The position numbers were made by a program, and so were the translations under genes. A stretch of 64,000 bases of DNA from VAZQ01 sp034669045 (GTDB lineage Bacteria; Pseudomonadota; Alphaproteobacteria; Rhizobiales; Xanthobacteraceae): the NCBI GenBank assembly GCA_034669045.1, contig JAXDOD010000184.1, forward strand, positions 1-64,000. Reading direction: 5' to 3'. The notes under the pieces are model-generated. The model saw only the letters and a program-made list of their open reading frames with translations, had not been told where the DNA came from and did not search any database. How positions within the stretch are numbered: the stretch's first letter is position 1; the number at the start of each line of letters is the position of its first letter. Positions 17,212 to 26,200 of the stretch are shown here, one piece after another.

Positions 17212-18177
17212 CTAGTAGTGGCCGGTGTAAAGCCGCACGACCACCGGCAGCAGGATGACGACGAACAGCACCGGGAAGATGCACACCATCATCGGGATGG
17301 AGAGCTTGGCCGGCAGGCTGTAGGCCTTCTCCTCGGCGCGCGAGAGCCGCTTGTGGCGCATGTCGTCGGAATAGACCCGCAGCGCGTCCGTGATGCTCGA
17401 TCCGAGCTCGGCCGACTGCTGGATCAGCGTGGCGAAGGAGCGCGCCTCTTCCAGCCCCAGACGGTCGCCGAAATGCTCGAGCGCCTCGGTCATGCTGCGG
17501 CCGGCGCGGATTTCGAGGTTGGTCATGTGGATGTTGGCGCAGAGCGACGGATAGGTGTCGCCGAGCTCGCGCCCGACCCGCTCCAGCGCCGCCTCCATGC
17601 TCAGCCCGGAGTCGGCGCAGACCACCAGGAGGTCCATGAAATCCGGAAACCCGGACTGGTGCTCGGCCCGGCGCTTGGCGATGCGCCGGTCGATATAGAG
17701 GCTCGGGCCGATGTAGCCGACGATGCCGCCCAGCATCACGGAGAGCCAGAAGATCGCCGGCGTCTGCGTCCACACCATCGGCAGCAGGATGAACACCGCG
17801 CAGCCGAGCCCGACCGCGAGCGCGGTGCGCGCGACGAAGAACAGGGCGATCGCGCGCGGATCGAAGATGCCGGCATGCACCATGCGGCGGCGCAGAATCT
17901 TGCCCTCGCCCTTGTCGCTCGCCGAATAGTGCTTGCTGGTATAGTCGAGGATGCGCTGGACGGCGCGCAGGCTGGACTGCCGCAGCGGATTCTGCTCTGC
18001 GGAATCGCCCGAGTGCTCGTTGATCCCGGCGGCGCGCCGCGTCACCGCGCGGCGCGAATGCAGCGTCGCCATCACGCCGAAGGCCAGCACCGCGGTCGCC
18101 AGGAACACCAGGAGCGCCAGCATCATCACCGAGCTGTCGCCGAAGACGTCGATCAGGATGTCGTAGAGCGCGTCCAT
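17212..18177 (-). CDS. tadC: tad pilus inner-membrane platform protein TadC
   Basis: A 321-residue GspF/TadC-family membrane protein with an N-terminal span (SSVMMLALLVFLATAVLAFG), a central pair of spans, the GspF domain (GFPDFMDLLVVCADSGLSMEAAL ... FATLIQQSAELGSSITDALR) and a C-terminal span. It acts with TadB and the CpaF ATPase as the platform for Flp pilus assembly. It starts three bases after the tadB stop. Confidence 0.93.
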   Translation of the reverse strand: MDALYDILIDVFGDSSVMMLALLVFLATAVLAFGVMATLHSRRAVTRRAAGINEHSGDSAEQNPLRQSSLRAVQRILDYTSKHYSASDKGEGKILRRRMVHAGIFDPRAIALFFVARTALAVGLGCAVFILLPMVWTQTPAIFWLSVMLGGIVGYIGPSLYIDRRIAKRRAEHQSGFPDFMDLLVVCADSGLSMEAALERVGRELGDTYPSLCANIHMTNLEIRAGRSMTEALEHFGDRLGLEEARSFATLIQQSAELGSSITDALRVYSDDMRHKRLSRAEEKAYSLPAKLSIPMMVCIFPVLFVVILLPVVVRLYTGHY

Positions 18178-18180
18178 CGG

Positions 18181-19149
18181 TCAGATCCTGAAGTTCACGA
18201 GCCGGTACATGATGAAGTTGCCGATTCCCATCCAGGTGCCGGCGGCCAGGAGCGCCTTCTTGGTCAGGTCCTCGTTCCAGACGCCGGCGTAGAAATCCGG
18301 CGCGACCACCTGGATCACCAGGAAGATCATGATCGGCAGCGACGAGAGGATGAGCGCGGACGCGCGGCCCTCCGCCGCCAGCGCCCGGATCTTGCGGCGC
18401 ATCTTGAACCGCTGGCGGATGACGGCGGAGAGGTTCTGCAGGATCTCGCCGAGATTGCCGCCGGTCGACCCCTGGATCGCCACCGCGGTGACGAACAGCG
18501 GCAGGTCGTCCTGGCCGATGCGGAAATAGAGGTTGCGTAGCGCCGTCTCGAGATCGGCACCATAGGTGATCTCGTCCGCCACGATGCCGAATTCGGACCC
18601 GATCGGGTCCTTCATTTCGCGCGCCACCATGGTGATCGCGATCGGTGTCGGATGGCCGGCGCGCAGGCTGCGCACGATCATGTCGAGCGCGTCGGGGAAC
18701 TGGGCGCCGAACGCCTTCTGCCGCCGGCCGCGCAGGATGCGCAGCAGCATGTAGGGCACCACGGTGCCGCAGAACAGGCCGAGCAGCAGGGCTTCGAGAA
18801 TGTCCTTGCGCCAGACCATCCCGACGCCGAACGCGACCACGGCGCCGATGGCCACGAAGATGAAGAGCTTGGTCAGGCCGAGCGTCAGCCCGGACTGCAG
18901 CACCAGCCGGTTGAAGGATTCAACTCCGATGCTGTAGCCGCCAGAGGTCGAGAGCCCGCGCTCGCGGCGCAACTGCACCAGGATGTTCTCGCGGTCGGGT
19001 TGGTCCTTCAGCAGCTTGAGCCGGCGGTTGACGTTGTGACGGTACGACGCGCCGGAAAAGCAGATGAGATAGATGCCCTCGACGAACAGCCCGGCCGAGG
19101 CCGCCACGAAGATATAGATCAGGTAGATCGGGTCGAACTCGAGCGACAT
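18181..19149 (-). CDS. tadB: tad pilus inner-membrane platform protein TadB
   Basis: A 322-residue protein with an N-terminal membrane span, two mid spans (LFIFVAIGAVVAFGVGMVW and LLLGLFCGTVVPYMLL) and a GspF-type domain (FPDALDMIVRSLRAGHPTPIAI ... ITYGADLETALRNL ... STGGNLGEILQNLS), closing with two C-terminal spans. It is the partner of TadC. It begins five bases after cpaF, consistent with one operon. Confidence 0.93.
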   Translation of the reverse strand: MSLEFDPIYLIYIFVAASAGLFVEGIYLICFSGASYRHNVNRRLKLLKDQPDRENILVQLRRERGLSTSGGYSIGVESFNRLVLQSGLTLGLTKLFIFVAIGAVVAFGVGMVWRKDILEALLLGLFCGTVVPYMLLRILRGRRQKAFGAQFPDALDMIVRSLRAGHPTPIAITMVAREMKDPIGSEFGIVADEITYGADLETALRNLYFRIGQDDLPLFVTAVAIQGSTGGNLGEILQNLSAVIRQRFKMRRKIRALAAEGRASALILSSLPIMIFLVIQVVAPDFYAGVWNEDLTKKALLAAGTWMGIGNFIMYRLVNFRI

Positions 19150-19154
19150 GTCGT

Positions 19155-20579
<1,425 letters not shown>

Positions 20580-20645
20580 TCTTCTTCCTCGTTACGTGGT
20601 CTTTCGCCGGATGTTCCGGTCTTGGCTTCGTTATCGCGCCTGCTG

Positions 20646-21869
20646 TCAGCGGGCCCAGGACAGCTTGAATTTCTTGGCGGCGCCCTTCTCCGTGGCGGCG
20701 GCCTTCGCCGAGGGCTGCGGCAGGATCAGGCTGCGCAGTTGCATCGTGATCTTGTTGCCGGGCTTGATCTCATCGAGCGGGACGCCGCGGTCGATCGCTT
20801 CGCGCACGAGGCCATAGTGATTGGGGATGCAGGCGGCGAACGAGTCCCCGAGCACCTGCTCGATGTCGCCCTTGCGCAAGCCGGAGGAGAACAGCTTCTG
20901 CTCGAACCGGTTGACGATCACCTGCGGTTTCGGCGTGTCGCCGAGCCGCTCGTGGATGGCTTCGACGAGCTGCTTGGCGTGACGCAGGCCCGGCACCGTC
21001 ATCTCGCTGATGATGAAGAGCTTGTTGGAGCCGAGCAGCACGCTGTCGGTCCACGAGAACCAGGTGCGCGGCATGTCGAAGACCACGTAGTCGAAGTTGG
21101 ACGAGACCATGTCGAGGAGCCGCGTCACCACGTCCGGGTCGAACGAGCGCATTTCCGCCGGGCGGTTCGGCGCGGCAATGACCGCGAGACCCGAAGGATG
21201 ATGCGACAACATGATTTCGAGCAGTTGGCGGTCGAGCCGTTCCGGCCGGCCTTCGATCTCGCTCAGGTTGAGGCGCGGCTCGAGGTCGAGATAGTCGGCG
21301 CAGGCGCCGTGCTGGAAGTCGAGATCGACCAGGCAGGTCGTCGACTTGCCGCGCTGGCCGCTGTTGAGCAGCATCATCGCGCTTTGCACCGCGAGCGTGG
21401 TCACGCCGGCCCCGCCCACCGCCGGCAGGAAGGTGTAGATCTGCGACTCGGTCGTTTCCGTATTGGCCGGGCCCTTGGCGACGCGCGCGCAGGTGCGCAC
21501 CAGCTCGACCGGCGACACCGGCTTCACCATGAAATCGGCGACGCGCATCTGCAGGAGCGTGCGCGCGACGCTCTCGTCGAATTTCTGGGTGACCACCACG
21601 ACCGGCGGCCAGGCGCCGATCCGCGCCATCAGGCGCTCGAGCGCCTGCATCTCGTCGGTCTCCGAGGCGTCGAGGTCGATCACCACGACGGTCGCGCTTT
21701 CGATCTCGAACTTGCCCTCGAGCGCCGCGAGCGTGCCGGGAAGGACCTTCAGCACGATCTGCTCGCTCGCGCCGAAGGTCAGGCGCGCCTGTTCCTCGAA
21801 TCCGGAATCGGCGGTCAGGACGATGACCTTCGTCTTGCTCGCTGGATTGCTGGACCGGCTCATCTTCAT
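20646..21869 (-). CDS. cpaE: tad pilus localisation protein CpaE/TadZ (ParA/MinD-like)
   Basis: A 407-residue protein: a receiver-like N-terminal domain (about 14-130; VVVIDLDASETDEMQALERL, ADFMVKPVSPVEL) without a clear phosphorylation pocket, then a MinD-like ATPase domain. The P-loop is GGAGVTT (152-158), which lacks the canonical lysine, as is typical of CpaE proteins. Known CpaE/TadZ members place the pilus machinery at the pole. It lies between the lipoprotein gene and cpaF. Confidence 0.93.
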   Translation of the reverse strand: MKMSRSSNPASKTKVIVLTADSGFEEQARLTFGASEQIVLKVLPGTLAALEGKFEIESATVVVIDLDASETDEMQALERLMARIGAWPPVVVVTQKFDESVARTLLQMRVADFMVKPVSPVELVRTCARVAKGPANTETTESQIYTFLPAVGGAGVTTLAVQSAMMLLNSGQRGKSTTCLVDLDFQHGACADYLDLEPRLNLSEIEGRPERLDRQLLEIMLSHHPSGLAVIAAPNRPAEMRSFDPDVVTRLLDMVSSNFDYVVFDMPRTWFSWTDSVLLGSNKLFIISEMTVPGLRHAKQLVEAIHERLGDTPKPQVIVNRFEQKLFSSGLRKGDIEQVLGDSFAACIPNHYGLVREAIDRGVPLDEIKPGNKITMQLRSLILPQPSAKAAATEKGAAKKFKLSWAR

Positions 21870-21894
21870 GACGCGATGCTTCCTGCAGTGATGC

Positions 21895-22281
21895 TCAAGG
21901 GCCGTTGCCTTTGACCGGCGCCGCGGAGGCGCCGGGCGGGGTGGGCGGCGAGCTCGGGACTTTTTCGGTTACGGTCGACAGGTGCTGCTGCGACAGATTG
22001 CTGGTGCTCTCGGGGCGAGGCTGGATCACCTCGTGGTGCCGATACCGCTCGATCGCCGACTGGATGCGCTCGCCATTGAACGCGATGTTGCGGTTTTCGC
22101 TGTGGCGCGGCCAGGGATCGACCATGTGCGTGAGCCGGTTGGTGGCGACCGCGTCGTCGGCTCCCAGCGAGATCGTGTCGCGCCGGTCGAAGTAGATGTC
22201 GGAGCATCCCGCGAGGGCGACGCCGGCCACAAAGGCCGCGCAGACCACCGGAACAGCCGCGTTAGTTCTTGACCGAGACAT
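21895..22281 (-). CDS. cpaD: short CpaD-like pilus lipoprotein
   Basis: A 128-residue lipoprotein. The signal peptide ends in the lipobox VALAGC (Cys26). The mature part has the CpaD-like ISLGADDAVATNRLTHMVDPWP and NGERIQSAIERYR, then a Pro/Ser-rich tail. Caulobacter CpaD is considerably longer, so the C-terminal part seems to be missing here; short versions are my recollection for Bradyrhizobium-type loci, not shown by this window. Its start overlaps the cpaC end by 20 bases. The assignment is by position and weak similarity. Confidence 0.75.
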   Translation of the reverse strand: MSRSRTNAAVPVVCAAFVAGVALAGCSDIYFDRRDTISLGADDAVATNRLTHMVDPWPRHSENRNIAFNGERIQSAIERYRHHEVIQPRPESTSNLSQQHLSTVTEKVPSSPPTPPGASAAPVKGNGP

Positions 22282-23875
22282 AGGCGCCTCCCTTTTTCGG
22301 CAGGTCGAGGATGTGTCCGACGTAGCGCTGGCTGGCGGCCAACACGGCCTCGCGCGGGCTCACTTCCCCCTTGCCCATGAGGAACAGATCGACGTCGTTG
22401 GGCGGCAGCCGGTTGTCGAGCGGCGACTTGATGACGTCACCGGGACGTGCCGGCCGCACGATGCGCGGCGTGACGATGATGGCGAGATCGGTCTCGTTCT
22501 TCTGATAGGATGCGCTGCGGAACAGCGCGCCGAGGACGGGCATGTCGCCGACCCAGGGAAGCTGTTCCTGCGCTGTCGTGCCGACATTGAGGAGCAGCCC
22601 GCCGAGCATGAAGCTCTGCCCGTCGCGCAGTTCGATCGTGGTATTGGCGCGCCGGGAGATCAGCGGGGGCACCGAGGTCCCCAGGATCGTCACCGGATGG
22701 CTGGTGTCGAGCTGGCTGACCTCGGGTTCGATCTTCAGGTTGATCACGCCGTCCTTGAGCACGGTCGGCGTGAAGGCGAGCATGACGCCGTATCGCTTCC
22801 ACTCGATCGAAAAACTTCCCAGCGAGCTCGGCACCGGATACGGATATTCGCCGCCGGCAAGGAAGCTCGCGGTATCGCCCGACAGCGCGACCAGGTTCGG
22901 CTCGGCCAGGGTGCGCGCCACCCCCTTCTGTTCGAGCGCGTTGATCAGCACGTCGATGGTGGTGCCGCCGGTCATGATGCGACCGAGCATGAAGCCGAAC
23001 GGCGAGCCGCCGGAGAGCACGCCGGCCGCGACCTCTCCGACCGGGATATTGAGCGGAGAGGTTGGGGCCGTAATGGGCAGCGCGTCCGGCCTTGCCGTGC
23101 CGTCGGCCTGCTTGCGCGAGCCGATATTCGAGACCAGTTTGCTGTTGAAGATGTTCCACTGCACGCCGAGGTCGCGTCCGGCGTTGCGCTTGGCTTCGAT
23201 GAAGCGCACCTCGAGCATGACCTGTTGCGGCGATGCGATCTGGACGGTGTTGATCACCGCATTGGTGTCGGGCGCGAACTGGCGCGCGATCTGCACGGCC
23301 TTGTCGAGCGTGACCGCGTCCGGCACCATGCCGGACAGCATGATGCGGCCATTGACCGACGAAACGCGGATGTTGGCGCCGGTGGCCGTCCTGATCTCGC
23401 TCGAGAGCCGCGTGATGTCGTAGGACACCTCGACGTCGAGGATGCCGATCTGCTTCTTGCCCTCGGAATAGATCGCTACGCGGGTCGTCCCGATCTTCTT
23501 GCCCAGAATCGAGATCGCGTGGTCGGTGAGCGGCGTAACGTCCGCGACATCCGGATCGCCGACCGTGATGTCGGTGAAGGGAGAGTCGATGCGCACGTCC
23601 TCGGTCTTGCCGACCGTAACCGTGATCGAGACGGTGCGCTTGGCGCCGCTGATCTGGATCAGGCGCTCCGCCGCCTGCGCGTCGCCGGCAGCGATCGGCG
23701 ACACCGTCACGGCCGCAGCCGCGATCGTGAGCCCCGCCACCGTGGCGAGGAGCCGGCGCACCCTATTGCGGTCTTCGCCGGCCCCCCGCCTGCCTCCCAA
23801 CCTCTCCGCATGCCGTTGCCCAAAAGCCGCGGCCTGACGCCCTGTTCCGTTTTTCACCTTGATCTCCCCACCCAT
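22262..23875 (-). CDS. cpaC: tad outer-membrane secretin CpaC (RcpA)
   Basis: A 537-residue secretin forming the outer-membrane channel of the Tad apparatus. A signal peptide (LLATVAGLTIAAAAVTV ... AGDAQA) follows an unusually long Arg-rich leader. Then come the BON-like/N domains (DSPFTDITVGDPDVADVTPL; SVNGRIMLSGMVPDAVTLDK) and the secretin core (VALSGDTASFLAGGEYPYPV; LRDGQSFMLGGLL; NETDLAIIVTPRIVRP). A GTG at 23857 preceded by GGGGAG is an alternative start that shortens the leader by six residues. It is 27 bases after cpaB. Confidence 0.94.
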   Translation of the reverse strand: MGGEIKVKNGTGRQAAAFGQRHAERLGGRRGAGEDRNRVRRLLATVAGLTIAAAAVTVSPIAAGDAQAAERLIQISGAKRTVSITVTVGKTEDVRIDSPFTDITVGDPDVADVTPLTDHAISILGKKIGTTRVAIYSEGKKQIGILDVEVSYDITRLSSEIRTATGANIRVSSVNGRIMLSGMVPDAVTLDKAVQIARQFAPDTNAVINTVQIASPQQVMLEVRFIEAKRNAGRDLGVQWNIFNSKLVSNIGSRKQADGTARPDALPITAPTSPLNIPVGEVAAGVLSGGSPFGFMLGRIMTGGTTIDVLINALEQKGVARTLAEPNLVALSGDTASFLAGGEYPYPVPSSLGSFSIEWKRYGVMLAFTPTVLKDGVINLKIEPEVSQLDTSHPVTILGTSVPPLISRRANTTIELRDGQSFMLGGLLLNVGTTAQEQLPWVGDMPVLGALFRSASYQKNETDLAIIVTPRIVRPARPGDVIKSPLDNRLPPNDVDLFLMGKGEVSPREAVLAASQRYVGHILDLPKKGGAYVSVKN

Positions 23876-23902
23876 TGTCCACCTTCCCCGAAACCTTCCG
23901 AA

Positions 23903-24784
23903 TTATCGAACCTCGCGCCTCCGCTCGGTTGATGCGAGTGCCGTCGCGTCCCCGTCTTCCGTCGGCACGCTGTAGTCGTCTCTCTTGCCGGCGCGGCGAA
24001 CGCCGACCGTCGTGAAGCGAGTGTCCTGCGCCGCCGGCGCATTGCCGTTGGCGAGATCGCCGAGGCTGATGCGGCGCGTGGTGTCGACTGCCGCCTCGCC
24101 GGCCTTGCGCAGCATCAGCGAGAGCGTTCCCACCGACGAGGCGAGCGCGAGCTTCTGGGCGGACGCGGTGTCGACCTCGAGCGTGACGGCCTTCGCGACG
24201 GAGGGCTTGTCGTTGCGCTCGTCGGCGGTCTGGTCGATCGCCAGGACGCGCGTGTTCTGCAGCACGACGTCGGTGCTCGACTGGTCCTTGCCGTTGTTGT
24301 CCTTCTGGCGCGTGAGCGCGACGTCGACGCGGTCGCCCGGCAGAACGAAGCCGGCGACGCCTTCGACGTCGTTGACACGAATGGTGACGGCCTTCATGCC
24401 GTCCGTGAGCGCGGCGGACAGCGTAGCGCGCTGACCCGGCCCGGTGATCTTGGACGCGAGGATCGGCTCGTTCGCCTCGATCGCGGTCAGCACCACGCGG
24501 CGACCGTTTGCCGCCAGCAGATCGGCGATCTTGCCGAAGGCGCCGTTCGGCACCGAATCATCCGGCCAGGGAATCTCGCGCAGCGACATCGAGGAGAGCT
24601 CGGTGCCGAAGCGCAACGGCTTGCTGGCGACCACGATCGTCTGCGTCGCCATCGGCTTCTTCTGCGCCTCGAGGCTGCGCATGCGCATCTCGGTCTGGCT
24701 GTTGAGCCACGACTGCGCGATGAACACCGCGAGCAGGCCGAACAGCGCCGCGAAGCCGATCATGACGATGGTGCTTTTGCGCAC
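23903..24784 (-). CDS. cpaB: tad pilus assembly protein CpaB (RcpC)
   Basis: About 293 residues. An N-terminal anchor or signal (STIVMIGFAALFGLLAVFIAQSWL) precedes the SAF/CpaB domain (ATQTIVVASKPLRFGTEL; GMKAVTIRVNDVEGVAGFVLPGDRVDVAL; VTLEVDTASAQKLALASSVGTLSL). It acts in the periplasm next to the secretin. GTG at 24784 with AGGGA eight bases upstream is preferred over an upstream TTG at 24805. It is the first gene of the visible tad operon. Confidence 0.9.
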   Translation of the reverse strand: MRKSTIVMIGFAALFGLLAVFIAQSWLNSQTEMRMRSLEAQKKPMATQTIVVASKPLRFGTELSSMSLREIPWPDDSVPNGAFGKIADLLAANGRRVVLTAIEANEPILASKITGPGQRATLSAALTDGMKAVTIRVNDVEGVAGFVLPGDRVDVALTRQKDNNGKDQSSTDVVLQNTRVLAIDQTADERNDKPSVAKAVTLEVDTASAQKLALASSVGTLSLMLRKAGEAAVDTTRRISLGDLANGNAPAAQDTRFTTVGVRRAGKRDDYSVPTEDGDATALASTERRREVR

Positions 24785-25409
24785 GACGTAGTTCCCTGGC
24801 TGCAAGCAGTCTTTTTCGTTTCGTCACGGTCATATAAGAGGCCGGGAGGTATTGATTTGGTGAAGCGACATCGGGTTCTCGTCCTATGCTGAAGAGACGT
24901 TGAATCGCTATTGTTTATGGTTGGTGTACCCGGTCGTTAGAACTTTGACGCAACCTTTGCGGACATGCACAACGCCGCAGTAATGATTGTGGCGCTTGCG
25001 CCGGTTCGCCTGCGACCGCGCCGCGCAGGAGCGCAGATGGCGGCCATAACTCGACAGGACGGGCCTGCAGGACGGTCGCAGCATGAGGTCGCCGCCGGCG
25101 GCCGGCGGCGTGGTAAACAATGCGCAACTGCCGTTGATAGATTGTTGGCCATTCCGCAACATGCCGCGCGCGTGCCGCGCTGGCCGGCCGCTCAAGCGCA
25201 TCGCCGGCAACATCATCCGCCCGATCTCCATCAGAAACGGCGAGCTCGGCCGTATCCTGCCGGCGGCGGACCGCGACGCCGGGCGCGTGAGGTGAAAGGC
25301 CGATGGCGCTCAACTTGATCGAGGAGGGTAACCACATCGCCAACCACCGCGCGCACCGCTGGCGCACACCAAGCGCAGGCTGGATGGCGGGAGCAGTTCA
25401 AGCGGGGAG
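24785..25409. other. long intergenic region upstream of the tad operon, no gene seen
   Basis: More than 600 bases with no credible coding frame. In many alphaproteobacteria this position carries flp pilin and cpaA genes; I looked for the pilin signature (a short hydrophobic helix after a GATAIEYGL-like segment) on both strands and did not see it. The proximal 150 bases are comparatively AT-rich and should hold the tad promoter. The distal part contains short GC-rich repeats such as GCCGCCGGCGGCCGGCGGC. Confidence 0.5.
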
Positions 25410-25421
25410 CAACTCGAGTTG
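25410..25421. promoter_or_regulatory. 12-bp palindrome upstream of higB
   Basis: CAACTCGAGTTG is a perfect palindrome 46 bases before the higB ATG and just upstream of a second dyad. It may belong to the higBA promoter control region. Confidence 0.35.
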
Positions 25422-25435
25422 GTTAAATCCTGCTG

Positions 25436-25452
25436 GTTCCCGCTACGGGAAC
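25436..25452. promoter_or_regulatory. putative HigA operator
   Basis: GTTCCCG-CTA-CGGGAAC, a perfect 7-bp inverted repeat with a 3-base centre, 15 bases before the higB start. Toxin-antitoxin operons are usually autoregulated by the HTH antitoxin at such a site. Confidence 0.55.
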
Positions 25453-25467
25453 ATGGTAGAAGACATA

Positions 25468-25770
25468 ATGCGGCTGATCGCACGAAGCGTGCTCCAGGCC
25501 TATGCAGAGGCGCATCCTGAAACAGCGGTTTCGCTTCAGCGTTGGGATCGGCTCATCAAGTCTGCGAATTGGGCCTCGATGGATGACGTTCGCCGAACGG
25601 TCCCGAAAGCCAAGGTGCTCAATCGTGACCGCGTACGGTTCGAAGTTGCCGGCGGAAACTATCGGCTGATCGCCGCATTCAACTTTCGCCGACAAATAGT
25701 GCTCTTGAAATTTCTCGGAACACATGCCGAATACGATGAAGTCGATGCCCTGACCGTCGCCATGTTTTGA
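25468..25770 (+). CDS. higB: type II toxin, HigB-family mRNA interferase
   Basis: A 100-residue HigB-type toxin: MRLIARSVLQAYAEAHPETAV at the start, then the conserved GGNYRLIAAFNFRRQIVLLKFLGTHAEYD block of the RelE/HigB fold, where Arg, Lys and His are the likely catalytic residues. The frame is open further upstream to 25303, but ATG 25468 gives the exact family N-terminus and lies right after the operator. The antitoxin gene follows 10 bases later, toxin first, as usual for higBA. Confidence 0.88.
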   Translation: MRLIARSVLQAYAEAHPETAVSLQRWDRLIKSANWASMDDVRRTVPKAKVLNRDRVRFEVAGGNYRLIAAFNFRRQIVLLKFLGTHAEYDEVDALTVAMF

Positions 25771-25780
25771 TGAGGACCCC

Positions 25781-26167
25781 ATGGATATCCGTCCAATCCG
25801 AACCGACAAGGACCACCGTTCCGCACTTGCCGAGATCGAGAAGCTCTGGGACGCGCGCGATGGGACGCCGGAGGGCGACAAGCTCGAAATTCTGGTAACG
25901 CTGGTGGAGCTCTACGAGGAGCGGCGCTGGCCGCTCAGGAGCCGTCGCCGCTTCGATCCCGTGGATGTTCTACACTTCGCGATCGACGAGCTCGGTCACA
26001 CTCAGGCCGAGCTTACGAAGATTCTGGGTTCGCGCTCGCGGGCCTCTGAAGTTCTGGCTCGGCGACGTCCCCTGACCCTGGCGATGATCCAAAGGATCAA
26101 TGCCAGTTGGAAAATTCCGGCCGATCTGCTGGTGCAACCCTATCGCCTCGGTAAAGCGGCAGCCTGA
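25781..26167 (+). CDS. higA: type II antitoxin, HigA-family HTH protein
   Basis: A 128-residue HigA antitoxin. The N-terminal half is helical (SALAEIEKLWDARDGTPEGDKLEIL), typical of HigA/HTH-XRE antitoxins. The HTH (LGHTQAELTKILGSRSRASEVLARRRPLT) is at about residues 71-100. It neutralises HigB and probably represses the operon through the upstream dyad. It is convergent with the long fusion gene that ends at 26201. Confidence 0.88.
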   Translation: MDIRPIRTDKDHRSALAEIEKLWDARDGTPEGDKLEILVTLVELYEERRWPLRSRRRFDPVDVLHFAIDELGHTQAELTKILGSRSRASEVLARRRPLTLAMIQRINASWKIPADLLVQPYRLGKAAA

Positions 26168-26200
26168 AGGTCTCATACCCGCGGCGCGCCCTCGTAATTT

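Noticed and set aside
25303..25467. Longer N-terminus for the HigB toxin
   Set aside because: The extra 55 residues have no family match and would place the palindromic operator inside the gene.
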